Part shown: piece by piece, positions 41,199 to 49,488 of the stretch
Layout of the letters: every line of letters starts with the position of its first letter
Position numbering within the stretch: position 1 is the stretch's first letter
Source: Mycolicibacterium cosmeticum
GTDB lineage: Bacteria > Actinomycetota > Actinomycetes > Mycobacteriales > Mycobacteriaceae
Assembly (NCBI GenBank): GCA_016197365.1
Contig: JACPVS010000006.1
Location: 558,001 to 622,000, forward strand
Length of the DNA stretch: 64,000 nt
Direction: 5' to 3'
Notes under the pieces: model-generated
The model's input: the letters and a program-made list of their open reading frames with translations, nothing else
Told to the model about the DNA's origin: nothing
Database searches by the model: none
Translations under genes and position numbers: made by a program

Positions 41199-42376
41199 AC
41201 GATCGCGTTCTCCGGCAGCGCGGCGGCGTGCAGCGGAGCCGCGAGTTCGTGCACGGCGGGCAGCACCTCCCGTGCGAACAGCTTGGTGCTCTCGAACGCA
41301 TCCTCGTACGGCATGGTGCCGAACTGCGGAACGATGGTCACCTCAGAGAACGAGCACGCTTCCTGCGCGGCTTTGAGCTTCTCGAACACCACCTCGGGCG
41401 TCCCGATCAGCAGGTTGGAGGCGTGGTATCCGGGCGGCCCACCCTTCTTCTGGTCGCCGGTCACAGACGAGGCGAGCACTGCGGTGGCGGTCGCCTCGCG
41501 GGCCGCGTAGGCCTCATACCCCTTGACGCCCTTGAAGTTCGAGGCATCGGCGAACCCGTAGTGCACGTTGACGTCCCGGTTGGCCGTCCAGATCCACTGC
41601 TCGGTCAGCGCGGCCAGCTTCTCGTCTTCTTTTTCCGTGACGTACATGAACATCACGTTCTTGGGCTGACAGGGTTCGAAGCCCTCCTCCGCGCGGAAGG
41701 TGTTGACCTTGCGGACCTCTTCGCCTGCATCCCAGATCGGCTTGTTGCCGACGAACAGCGGCACCATGCCGCGCCGCGACAGGATCTCCAGCGACTCTGC
41801 GGTCGAGGACGAGCTGTAGATCCGGGAGAACAGATCCTTGCTGATGGGCTCGGGGCGCAGCGACATCTCGGGGAAGCTGAAGATCTCGCCGTCATAGGAG
41901 AAACGCTCGCCGGAGAAGGCCAGTTCGAGGATGTCGAGCGTCTCGTTGAAACGCTGCCTGCTCTCCTCGCGGGGCACACCGACGGCGTCGAACTCGGCCT
42001 TGGACACGCCACGCCCGATACCGATGGTGTTGTAGCGCCCATTGGAGAGGATGTCGAGGTACGCGATCTGATGCGCCAATCGCACCGGGTTCCACCATGG
42101 GGCGACCGCGACGAAGGTGCCCAGGCTGACGCGTTCGGTGCGCGCGGCGAAGTAGGTCAGCGCCTGAATCGGGTTGGGCGTCATACCGTATGGCGTGCCC
42201 TGGTGCTCGGGGAACCAGATGCCGTCGAAGCCGAGTGGTTCGGCGAGATCGCCGAGCGCCAGTGCGGCCTGGACGCACTTGTAGTCCGGCGTCGCGGGCG
42301 GCGTGCTGAAATCGCCTGCCAGGACGCGGTCCCAGTCGTGCGAGTTCTGCGCTCCCGTACCGAGATTTACCTTCAT
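41195..42376 (-). CDS. Luciferase-like (LLM class) flavin-dependent monooxygenase
   Basis: A 393-residue bacterial-luciferase-like protein. Phe-Asp-Gly-Ile-Trp-Phe-Pro-Glu-His (about residues 48-56) and Gly-Ile-Gly-Arg-Gly-Val-Ser-Lys-Ala-Glu (about 118-127) are typical; residue pattern suggests FMN rather than F420. It would need a flavin reductase, not found in the operon. A good AAGGAG site is 7 nt before ATG 42376. The 70-bp gap before it contains a long imperfect palindrome, the only sizeable gap in the leftward operon. Confidence 0.87.
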   Translation of the reverse strand: MKVNLGTGAQNSHDWDRVLAGDFSTPPATPDYKCVQAALALGDLAEPLGFDGIWFPEHQGTPYGMTPNPIQALTYFAARTERVSLGTFVAVAPWWNPVRLAHQIAYLDILSNGRYNTIGIGRGVSKAEFDAVGVPREESRQRFNETLDILELAFSGERFSYDGEIFSFPEMSLRPEPISKDLFSRIYSSSSTAESLEILSRRGMVPLFVGNKPIWDAGEEVRKVNTFRAEEGFEPCQPKNVMFMYVTEKEDEKLAALTEQWIWTANRDVNVHYGFADASNFKGVKGYEAYAAREATATAVLASSVTGDQKKGGPPGYHASNLLIGTPEVVFEKLKAAQEACSFSEVTIVPQFGTMPYEDAFESTKLFAREVLPAVHELAAPLHAAALPENAIV

Positions 42377-42396
42377 AATCGTCTCCTTGCTGGGGT

Positions 42397-42445
42397 GATG
42401 TGTGCACGTTCCGTAACGCTGGGCGTGACGAAACGTGCACACATC
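42397..42445. repeat. 23-bp imperfect inverted repeat between Rieske and LLM genes
   Basis: Arms 42397-42419 and 42423-42445 match at 21 of 23 positions around a 3-nt loop; the outer 14 bp are perfect. It begins 1-2 bp after the Rieske stop and ends 20 bp before the LLM start, inside an otherwise overlapping operon. It can form a very stable RNA hairpin and may adjust expression of the downstream five genes. Confidence 0.75.
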
Positions 42446-42446
42446 G

Positions 42447-43859
42447 CTAAATATCTTGAGGTTCGCCGGCGTCCATGTACTTGGACAGTTGGTGGTGCAG
42501 ATTGACGGTGCTGCGCTCGCGGTACGGGTTGGGCAGGGTGCCGGGGAATCCGGCCGACTTCATGCCCTGTTGAACCGCAGCCATATTGGAGAAGTCCTGG
42601 GGAAGCACCGACAACCAGTTCGGCGAGTCCTTCGGGGTGTAGGCCCATTCGGTCTGCGGCTCCGCACCTTTCGGGTACAGCTCGAAGACGGCCACCTCGA
42701 AGATGCACTTGTCCGGGTTGTAGCTCGGGTCCGGGCGGGCGCTGTAGCACAGTGCGCTGGTCAGGCCCTGGCCGACTTGGAAGTTAGGGAAGAGCTGCCA
42801 CGCCGTGCCGCTCTGGCCGAGGATGTCGGGCGGGATGACCGGCCACACCACACCGCGGGCTTCGTCGTCACGGCGCGCGGAGGCCAGCCAGTGCGCCAGC
42901 ACCTCGTCGGCCGGCGTGCCCTCGGGGAGTTCGTCGACGAGGCGTTTGGCGGCGTTGACCAGTGTCTTGGTGGTCGTCGCGTTGGTCTCCTCCATGGTGT
43001 ACACCTGCATCTCGGCGGTGGAGATACGGGGATCACCGGTGCCCAGCCGGATCTTGGACTTGGTCTCATCCATGCCTTTTGGCGCGTCGTAGCCGATGTT
43101 GCTGTGCTTGCCCTGCGCCTTGGCCCAGCCCTTGAACTCGCCGAACTTGTTGAATTCCGGGTGGGTGGTGAACACGTGGTAGGTCTCGTTGAAGGCCTCC
43201 ATCGCGACTTTCCAGTTGCAGTCGAAGTACAGCCACTTGCGCCACTTGAAGCGCATGTTCTCCAGACCGAACGGGTCGAGGATCTTGGCCGCCGGGAACA
43301 GGTAGTCGGCCAGCGGTTCGCAGTGCGGGTCCATGTTGATGAAAAGCCAACCGCCCCAGGTGTCCACCTGAACGGGGGCCAGATGCGTGTTGCCCGGGGT
43401 GAGCTTGCCCTGCCAGTCGTCCTGCTCCCGGATGTGGGTGCAGGTCCCGTCCAGACCGTAGGTCCAGCCGTGGAAGCCGCAGACGAACGACTTGCGCGCC
43501 CGGCCGGTGGCATTCTTGGCGCCCTCGGGGTTGTCGATCAGCTTGCGCCCGCGGTGCATGCAGACGTTGTGATGGGCCACAAACTCATCGGGCCCCGTGC
43601 GAACGACGATGATCGAGTCGTCCAGGATGTCGTATGTCAGGTAGCTGCCGATCTCGGGGATCTCCTCTACCCGGCCGACCTGCTGCCAGACCTTGCGCCA
43701 CAACCGGTCTCGCTCGTTGCGTGCGTACTCCGGCGAGATGTAGGCGTCCACCGGAATGGTCACCGACGTGGACAGGTCTTCGGCGATCTCGCCCGTCGAA
43801 TCGTCGGGTACGGCGTCGATCTCGATCGCCGCGTCGAGGTCGGATTCGGTGTGGGTCAT
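42447..43859 (-). CDS. Rieske-type ring-hydroxylating oxygenase, alpha subunit
   Basis: A 470-residue terminal oxygenase subunit. The Rieske cluster is held by Cys-Met-His and Cys-Gly-Phe-His (about residues 97-135), and the mononuclear iron by the segment Glu-x-x-Tyr-His-x-x-x-x-His (about 219-228) with a distant Asp. No beta subunit, ferredoxin or reductase gene is in the operon, so it is likely an alpha-only (three-component) monooxygenase using electron carriers from elsewhere. The C-terminal part diverges from aromatic dioxygenases. It follows the first SDR gene by 12 bp. Confidence 0.92.
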   Translation of the reverse strand: MTHTESDLDAAIEIDAVPDDSTGEIAEDLSTSVTIPVDAYISPEYARNERDRLWRKVWQQVGRVEEIPEIGSYLTYDILDDSIIVVRTGPDEFVAHHNVCMHRGRKLIDNPEGAKNATGRARKSFVCGFHGWTYGLDGTCTHIREQDDWQGKLTPGNTHLAPVQVDTWGGWLFINMDPHCEPLADYLFPAAKILDPFGLENMRFKWRKWLYFDCNWKVAMEAFNETYHVFTTHPEFNKFGEFKGWAKAQGKHSNIGYDAPKGMDETKSKIRLGTGDPRISTAEMQVYTMEETNATTTKTLVNAAKRLVDELPEGTPADEVLAHWLASARRDDEARGVVWPVIPPDILGQSGTAWQLFPNFQVGQGLTSALCYSARPDPSYNPDKCIFEVAVFELYPKGAEPQTEWAYTPKDSPNWLSVLPQDFSNMAAVQQGMKSAGFPGTLPNPYRERSTVNLHHQLSKYMDAGEPQDI

Positions 43860-43871
43860 CTGTTTTTCCTC

Positions 43872-44717
43872 TCAGATCCGGCTGATCTGTTCGCGGAAGG
43901 ACTTGTCTTTCAAGAAGAGTGACGTGTTGTCCCCTCCCAGGTGTGTCCACCGCAGGTTGAGCCCGCCGTCGACCAGCAGCGTCTGACCGGTGACATAGCC
44001 AGCCAGATCCGAGAGCAAGAACAGGATGGCTCCGGCCTGCTCCTCGGGCGTGCCACGGCGCCCCATCGCGATGGCCCGCCGATCGCGATCGGGGTCGGCG
44101 TCGACGTAGGTGGCGGACGCCGCCGTCTCGGTCACGCCGGGGGCCACCGCGTTGACGCGGATACCGTCGGCTGCCAGTTCGACCGCCATGGTGCGGGTGG
44201 CGGCCACGATCGCGGCCTTCGCGGTGCCGTAGGCGACGTGGAACGGCGCGCTGTTCATCCCGCTGATCGAGGACACCGACACGATGGATCCGGGGTTGCC
44301 CTGCGCCCTGATCTCCGCGGCCACGGCCTGGCTCATGAAGAACATGGTCTCCAGGTTGGCGGCGAACAGGTCTCGCCAGTCTTGGCGGGTGACCCTGGTC
44401 GACGGCATCCACGTCGATGGAGCGGCGCCCCCTGCGACATTCACCAGTCCGTACAGCGTGCCCTCGGTCCGTCGCGCGATATCGAGGACGGCGGCGATGC
44501 CCTCATCGGTGGCCGCGTCCGCGGCGACCGGGACGACCGACAGTCCCTGGTCGGCCAGTGGCGCGACGTGGGTGTCGAGATTGTCCTTCGACCGGCTGAC
44601 CGCGATGACCGTCGCACCTGCCTCCGCGGTCAGGCGCGTCACCGTCGTCCCGATACCTCCGCCGCCGGCGCCCGACACCACGACGACGCGGCCCGCGAGA
44701 TTGAGCAGTTCGGTCAC
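43872..44717 (-). CDS. SDR oxidoreductase, first gene of the leftward catabolic operon
   Basis: A 281-residue classical SDR. Gly-Ala-Gly-Gly-Gly-Gly-Ile-Gly near residue 17 binds the cofactor; an Asn-Val-Ala-Gly-Gly segment, catalytic Ser in Val-Ser-Ser-Ile-Ser-Gly and Tyr-Gly-Thr-Ala-Lys follow. The C-terminus is extended by about 25 residues after the usual Val-Asp-Gly-Gly-Leu. It probably oxidises an alcohol to the ketone or acid used further on. GTG start. A GntR-type operator candidate lies 9 bp upstream. Confidence 0.88.
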   Translation of the reverse strand: MTELLNLAGRVVVVSGAGGGGIGTTVTRLTAEAGATVIAVSRSKDNLDTHVAPLADQGLSVVPVAADAATDEGIAAVLDIARRTEGTLYGLVNVAGGAAPSTWMPSTRVTRQDWRDLFAANLETMFFMSQAVAAEIRAQGNPGSIVSVSSISGMNSAPFHVAYGTAKAAIVAATRTMAVELAADGIRVNAVAPGVTETAASATYVDADPDRDRRAIAMGRRGTPEEQAGAILFLLSDLAGYVTGQTLLVDGGLNLRWTHLGGDNTSLFLKDKSFREQISRI

Positions 44718-44725
44718 GGTCTCAA

Positions 44726-44737
44726 TTGTCCGTACAA
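44726..44737. promoter_or_regulatory. GntR-type operator candidate 1 (TTGTCCGTACAA)
   Basis: A 12-bp element with TTGT/ACAA inverted ends, directly before the leftward SDR start. It resembles the TTGTCTGGACTA element at 44821 near the rightward start; both recall the GT-C/T-AGAC type sites of HutC-like GntR regulators. Confidence 0.45.
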
Positions 44738-44820
44738 GAATTGGCGTTCTGCATATTGAAGAACACTATTCCGCAGGGGATATATGACGTCAAGAGCGGT
44801 CCCCCACCTATTCCGTTCTA

Positions 44821-44832
44821 TTGTCTGGACTA
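44821..44832. promoter_or_regulatory. GntR-type operator candidate 2 (TTGTCTGGACTA)
   Basis: A 12-bp element with GTC/GAC arms, 26 bp before the rightward start at 44858. The pairing of two similar elements at the two ends of a divergent promoter region fits control of both operons by the UTRA-type GntR protein coded at 46447. Confidence 0.45.
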
Positions 44833-44857
44833 GTACGGGCTTGGTAACGTCCTGCCC

Positions 44858-46450
44858 ATGACCACCTTTCAGCCCGGCCGGTACGCCGCCACCTCGGCGC
44901 CGGAGGCGGCGGCCGGTTGGACCGTGACACGCGTGACCGAGCCCAGTCGCCTGTTCGGGGCCAACGGGCTGCGCACCGGTCCGGACGGACGTCTCTACAT
45001 CGCACAGGTCACCGGCAGCCAGATCAGCGCAGTGGACGTGAACACGGGCACGATCGAGACCATCAGCGCCAAGGGCAGCGACATCATCGCCCCCGACGAC
45101 GTCGCCTTCGGCCCGGACGGCACGCTGTACGCCACCGAGGTGATGGACGGCCGCGTCAGCGCCAAGGACAGCGCAGGACGGACGCGGGTACTGCGCGACG
45201 ACATGCCCTCGGCCAATGGCATCACCGTTCACCAGGGTCGGTTGTTCGTCAACGAATGCCGTGAAGGTGGCCGGCTGTTCGAGCTGGACCCGGACAGTGG
45301 CGCGGCCCGGCTGATCCTGGACGACCTGCCCTCCCCCAATGCCATGGAGTTCGGCCCGGACGGGCTGCTCTATTTCCCCCTCATGAACGCCAACCAGATC
45401 TGGCGGGTGGATCCCGACGGGGGCGAGCCCGAGGTGGTGGCCGGCGATCTCGGCGTACCCGACTCGGTGAAGTTCGACGCCGACGGCCACCTCGTCTCCA
45501 CCCAGGTGGCCAGCGGCCAGGTGCTGCGCATCGACCCGCGCAGCGGTGCACAGACCGTGCTGGCGACGCTGACTCCCGGCCTGGACAACTGCTCGTTCGT
45601 CGACGGCCGGCTGTTCGTCTCCACCTTCACCGGCCTCATCACCGAGGTGCCGGCGAACGGACAGCCCACGGCCCTGCTGCCGGGCGGTCTCAACTGGCCG
45701 CTGGATCTCACCGTCGGCGCGGATGGCAACCTGTACGTCGCCGACGGCACCTACTTCTATCTGGTGACGCCCGACGGCGCCCTGCAGACCGCGGGCATGC
45801 TGTTCAGCCCGGGCTACCCGGGCTTCCTGCGCGGCCTCGCGCCGTCCGGACCCGGCGAGTTCGTGGTCACGACCTCGGGTGGCCAGGTGGCGCGTTATCG
45901 ACCTGCAGCCAACGAAACCGACTATCTGGCAGACGGTTTGGATCAGCTCTACGGGGTGGCGTTGGCCGCCGACGGTACCCCGATCGTGGTGGAACAGGGC
46001 ACCGGGCGGCTACTGGCCATCGGCGCCGCCGGTACCGAGACCCTGGCCTCCGGCCTGGACACTCCGGTGGGCGTTGCGATCGACCCGGATGGCCGGCCGC
46101 TGGTGTCGGTACCTGGTGCGGTGCTGCGCGTGACCGGGTCGGGCACCGAGACGGTGGTGGACGATCTGGTGTCGCCGCAGGGCATTCTGGTGCGCGGCAC
46201 TGTGCTCTACATCGTCGATGCCGGATCGAAGGCGGTGCTGTCGGTGGAGCTGACCACCGGCGCGCGGGACACGTTGGCCGCGGGTCTTCCTGTCGGTGCC
46301 CCACCCGGGGTGACACCCAAACCGCTGCGGGGCATGCCGCCGTTCTCCGGGCCGCAGGGTCCGTTCGCCGGCATCACCGCGGGACCAGACGGCACGCTGT
46401 ACGTGTCGGCCGACGGGGAGGGCAGCGTGCTGGCGCTGAAGCGAACGTGA
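44858..46450 (+). CDS. SMP-30/gluconolactonase-like beta-propeller protein
   Basis: A 530-residue protein made of repeated strand units containing Phe-Gly-Pro-Asp-Gly-x-Leu-Tyr or similar (at least eight copies), typical of SMP-30/NHL six-bladed propellers; the length suggests two propellers in tandem. No signal peptide, so cytoplasmic. SMP-30 relatives hydrolyse lactones with a bound divalent metal; the expected Glu, Asn and Asp ligands are plausible but I cannot place them. In this cluster it could open the lactone produced by the BVMO. First gene of the rightward operon. Confidence 0.78.
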   Translation: MTTFQPGRYAATSAPEAAAGWTVTRVTEPSRLFGANGLRTGPDGRLYIAQVTGSQISAVDVNTGTIETISAKGSDIIAPDDVAFGPDGTLYATEVMDGRVSAKDSAGRTRVLRDDMPSANGITVHQGRLFVNECREGGRLFELDPDSGAARLILDDLPSPNAMEFGPDGLLYFPLMNANQIWRVDPDGGEPEVVAGDLGVPDSVKFDADGHLVSTQVASGQVLRIDPRSGAQTVLATLTPGLDNCSFVDGRLFVSTFTGLITEVPANGQPTALLPGGLNWPLDLTVGADGNLYVADGTYFYLVTPDGALQTAGMLFSPGYPGFLRGLAPSGPGEFVVTTSGGQVARYRPAANETDYLADGLDQLYGVALAADGTPIVVEQGTGRLLAIGAAGTETLASGLDTPVGVAIDPDGRPLVSVPGAVLRVTGSGTETVVDDLVSPQGILVRGTVLYIVDAGSKAVLSVELTTGARDTLAAGLPVGAPPGVTPKPLRGMPPFSGPQGPFAGITAGPDGTLYVSADGEGSVLALKRT

Positions 46451-47181
46451 CGACCGAAGCTACCGAACACCGCTACCTGCAGGTGGCCCGCACACTGCGC
46501 AAGGAGATCGTCGACGGGGTGTTTCCCATCGGATCGCAGCTGCCCACCGAACACGAACTGTGCGAACGATTCGCGGTCAGCCGGTACACCGTTCGGGAAG
46601 CGTTGCGCCGGCTGCGCGATGACAATCTGGTCTCCTCGCGCCCCCGCACCGGAACCCAGGTCATCCCCCGTACATCGTCGAATTCCTATGCCCAGGACGT
46701 GATGTCGATCAACGACCTGCTGGCCTTCGCCTCGGGTGCGCAGTTCGAGATCGAATCGAACGCGATGATCACCGTCGACGCCGAGACCGCAGCCCGCACC
46801 GGGCTCGACATCGGCGAACAGTGGCTGGCCGTGTCCGGGTACCGCCGCGCGGGAGACGGCACGCCGATCTGCCGCACCGAGTACTACGTCAACCGGGCGT
46901 TCGCCGCCGTCGGCCGTCTGCTGCAACGCCATTCGGGCCCCATCTTCCCGCTGATCGAGGATCTTTTCGGCGTCAGCGTCGTCGAGGTACATCAAGAGAT
47001 CGCCGCCGTGCTGGTGTCCGACGATCTGGCTGCCGCACTGCACATCGCCGCAGGCGCACCGGCGCTGCAGATGCAGCGCACCTACACCACCTCCGATGGC
47101 GAAGTCGCCCAGGTCACCGTCAACACCCATCCGGCGGCGCAGTACCGGCACTCCATGACGATGCGGCGCGTCAAATCGTGA
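46447..47181 (+). CDS. GntR-family (HutC subfamily) transcriptional regulator
   Basis: A 244-residue protein with an N-terminal winged helix (residues about 10-75), including Gly-Ser-Gln-Leu-Pro-Thr-Glu-His-Glu-Leu-Cys and Val-Ser-Arg-Tyr-Thr-Val-Arg-Glu-Ala-Leu-Arg-Arg-Leu, and a C-terminal UTRA ligand domain (about 95-240). It sits in the rightward operon with GTGA overlaps on both sides, so it would be autoregulated. It is the only regulator in the 15-kb catabolic block and the presumed ligand of the two TTGTC elements at 44726 and 44821. Confidence 0.92.
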   Translation: MTTEATEHRYLQVARTLRKEIVDGVFPIGSQLPTEHELCERFAVSRYTVREALRRLRDDNLVSSRPRTGTQVIPRTSSNSYAQDVMSINDLLAFASGAQFEIESNAMITVDAETAARTGLDIGEQWLAVSGYRRAGDGTPICRTEYYVNRAFAAVGRLLQRHSGPIFPLIEDLFGVSVVEVHQEIAAVLVSDDLAAALHIAAGAPALQMQRTYTTSDGEVAQVTVNTHPAAQYRHSMTMRRVKS

Positions 47182-48719
47182 CCGGACCTCCCCCGTCGCT
47201 TCGCTCGCCCCAAACCCCTCCCCCGTCGCTTCGCTCGACCCAGACGCTGGCCGACACCCTCCGCGAGACAGCACACCATGATCCGCACCGGGTGCTGATC
47301 GTCGACGGCGATATCCGGCTTGACGCCGCGACGTTGCGTGACCGGGCCGCGGTGCTGGCAGGGATCATGTCCGAACGGATGCCGACCGGCAGTGTGGTGT
47401 CCTTCATGCTGCCGAACTGGCATGAGGCGGCGGTGGTCTACCTGGCCGCGACATGGGCGGGCATGGTCGTCAACCCGGTGCTGCCATCCCTGCGCGACCA
47501 TGAGTTGCAGTTCATCTTGACCGACGCCGATGTCCGGATGATCTTCATACCGGGCGAGTTTCGCGGCTACGACTACCCGGCGATGCTGGCCCGTGTCACC
47601 GCGACACTCGACGCACCGCCCGAGGTCGTGGTGATTCGCGGGGTCGGGCATACCTCCTATGCATCGCTGTTCGACGGTGCGCCACTGGCTCCGCAGACCC
47701 ACGACCCGGCCGCGGTACGCATGCTGATGTACACCTCGGGGACCACCGGTCGGCCGAAAGGCGTTCTGCACAGCCATCAGTCGATCGGCGCGCTCATTGC
47801 GCAGATCGGCATGCACTGGCGGGTCGACGCCGGGGACACGTTTCTGGTGCCTTCACCGATCGCCCATATCGGCGGCTCCATCTACGCCTTCGAATGCCCA
47901 CTGCTGCTCGGTACGACGGCCGTGCTCATGGAGCGCTGGGATCCAGCGCCCGCCATTGACCTCATGCACAGCCATCACTGCACCCACATGGCCGGAGCCA
48001 CCCCGTTTCTCGTCGGGTTACTCGGAGCCGCTGAGCACGCCGGCACCCGGCTTCCCGACCTCAAGGTCTTCATCTGCGGCGGTGCGTCGGTGCCACCGTC
48101 GTTGATCCGGCAGGCCACTGCCGCGTTCGAAAAGGCCTTGGTGACAAGGGTGTACGGATCCACCGAGGTACCGGTCAGCACCGTCGGGTCGCCCGACGAT
48201 CCCGATCGCGCCGCCGACACCGACGGCAGGCCTGGTATCGCCGACATCACGATCATCGACGGTGAGATCCGGGTGCGCGGTCCGCAGATGCTGATGGGCT
48301 ACCTGCACCCAGAGGATGAGGCGTTGGACGCCGACGGCTACTTCCGCACCGGTGATCTCGGCAACCTGACCGAAGACGGTTACCTGGTGGTGACGGGCCG
48401 CGCGAAGGACCTCATCATCCGCAACGGGGAGAACATCTCTCCCAAGGAGATCGAGGACATCCTCATCCGGCACCCCGGTATCGAGGAGATCGCCATCGTC
48501 GGCGTTCCCGATGAACGAACCGGGGAACGCGCCTGCGCTGTCATCGTCGCCGGCGAGGGGCCCGCACCCGATGTCACCACGCTCCGCGACCTGCTCGACA
48601 GCCAAGGCGTCGCCAAGTTCAAAGCGCCCGAAGAGGTCACCGTCTGGGATGCGCTCCCACGCAATGATGCGGGCAAAGTGCTGAAACACAAGATCCGCGC
48701 GACTCTGATGAGAGGCTGA
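47178..48719 (+). CDS. Acyl-CoA synthetase (ANL superfamily)
   Basis: A 513-residue AMP-forming acyl-CoA ligase. The P-loop-like Tyr-Thr-Ser-Gly-Thr-Thr-Gly-Arg-Pro-Lys-Gly (about 180-190), the Tyr-Gly-Ser-Thr-Glu core motif, the Tyr-Phe-Arg-Thr-Gly-Asp-Leu hinge and the C-terminal Asn-Asp-Ala-Gly-Lys lysine are all present. The GTG start overlaps the GntR stop. Its first 20 residues come from two copies of a 30-bp unit. It should activate a pathway carboxylic acid with CoA. Confidence 0.88.
   Translation: MTGPPPSLRSPQTPPPSLRSTQTLADTLRETAHHDPHRVLIVDGDIRLDAATLRDRAAVLAGIMSERMPTGSVVSFMLPNWHEAAVVYLAATWAGMVVNPVLPSLRDHELQFILTDADVRMIFIPGEFRGYDYPAMLARVTATLDAPPEVVVIRGVGHTSYASLFDGAPLAPQTHDPAAVRMLMYTSGTTGRPKGVLHSHQSIGALIAQIGMHWRVDAGDTFLVPSPIAHIGGSIYAFECPLLLGTTAVLMERWDPAPAIDLMHSHHCTHMAGATPFLVGLLGAAEHAGTRLPDLKVFICGGASVPPSLIRQATAAFEKALVTRVYGSTEVPVSTVGSPDDPDRAADTDGRPGIADITIIDGEIRVRGPQMLMGYLHPEDEALDADGYFRTGDLGNLTEDGYLVVTGRAKDLIIRNGENISPKEIEDILIRHPGIEEIAIVGVPDERTGERACAVIVAGEGPAPDVTTLRDLLDSQGVAKFKAPEEVTVWDALPRNDAGKVLKHKIRATLMRG
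47187..47237. repeat. Two tandem copies of a 21-bp repeat (30-bp period) in the 5' coding region
   Basis: The same 21-bp sequence starts at 47187 and 47217. The period of 30 bp is in frame and yields a decapeptide duplicated as Pro-Pro-Pro-Ser-Leu-Arg-Ser-(Pro/Thr)-Gln-Thr. The GTCGCTTCGCTC core is a short motif often seen in mycobacterial intergenic DNA, so the duplicated block may have been intergenic before the genes became coupled. Confidence 0.8.
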
Positions 48720-48720
48720 C

Positions 48721-49488
48721 ATGCAGGTAGCGATCGTGACGGGCGCCAGCAGCGGTATCGGATTCCGCTGTGCCACTATGCTCGCCGAGGCCGGGATGGC
48801 GGTGCTGGGCGTCGGACGCGACGAGGAGCGACTCGCCGAACTACGGGCCGCCGGCGGCGATTCGGTGCGCACTCTTGCTGCGGATCTGCTCGATGATGAT
48901 GCACCGCAACGCATCGTGGACACCGCCGTCTCCACCTGGGGCCACGTCGACTTCTTGATCAACAATGCCGGCGTCGGGAGCCCCAAACCGCTGCACGAGA
49001 CCGACGACGAGTCCCTGGATTACTTTCTGGGCCTGATGCTGCGCGCCCCGTTTCGGCTGGCCCGGGATGTGCTGCCGCACATGCCGTCCGGCTCGGCGAT
49101 AATCAACGTGACCTCCACCTTCGCGGTGGTGGGCGGCCTGCGCGGCGGAGCCTACTCCGCGGCCAAAGGCGGACTCACCGCGCTGACCAACCACATCGCC
49201 TGTCAGTACGGCGCCCAGGGCATCCGCTGCAATGCCGTCGCGCCGGGCGTGACGCTGACGCCGATGGTGGCCACCCGGCTCGAGGATGACCGCTTCCGCA
49301 AGATCAACACCGAGATGACGCCGCACACCAGGCTGGGTACCGTCGACGACATCGCCAGCACGGTGGCGTTCCTCTGTTCACCCGGTGGCAGCTTCATCAA
49401 CGGTCAGACCATCGTTGTCGACGGCGGCTGGAGTTCGACCAAGTTTCTCTCCGATTTCGCCCTGAACTCCCAATGGGTGGCTCAGTGA
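48721..49488 (+). CDS. SDR oxidoreductase
   Basis: A 255-residue classical SDR with Thr-Gly-Ala-Ser-Ser-Gly-Ile-Gly at residues 7-14, Asn-Asn-Ala-Gly (about 82), catalytic Ser in Val-Thr-Ser-Thr-Phe and Tyr-Ser-Ala-Ala-Lys (about 144-148), ending with Val-Val-Asp-Gly-Gly-Trp and an unusual 17-residue tail. It starts 1 bp after the acyl-CoA synthetase stop and overlaps the next gene by 4 bp. The substrate cannot be told from sequence; by context a hydroxy intermediate. Confidence 0.88.
   Translation: MQVAIVTGASSGIGFRCATMLAEAGMAVLGVGRDEERLAELRAAGGDSVRTLAADLLDDDAPQRIVDTAVSTWGHVDFLINNAGVGSPKPLHETDDESLDYFLGLMLRAPFRLARDVLPHMPSGSAIINVTSTFAVVGGLRGGAYSAAKGGLTALTNHIACQYGAQGIRCNAVAPGVTLTPMVATRLEDDRFRKINTEMTPHTRLGTVDDIASTVAFLCSPGGSFINGQTIVVDGGWSSTKFLSDFALNSQWVAQ

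Noticed and set aside
47187..47237. Short tandem repeat considered as the start of a CRISPR array
   Set aside because: Only two units, no unique spacers of regular length, no cas genes, and the repeats are in frame within a coding region.
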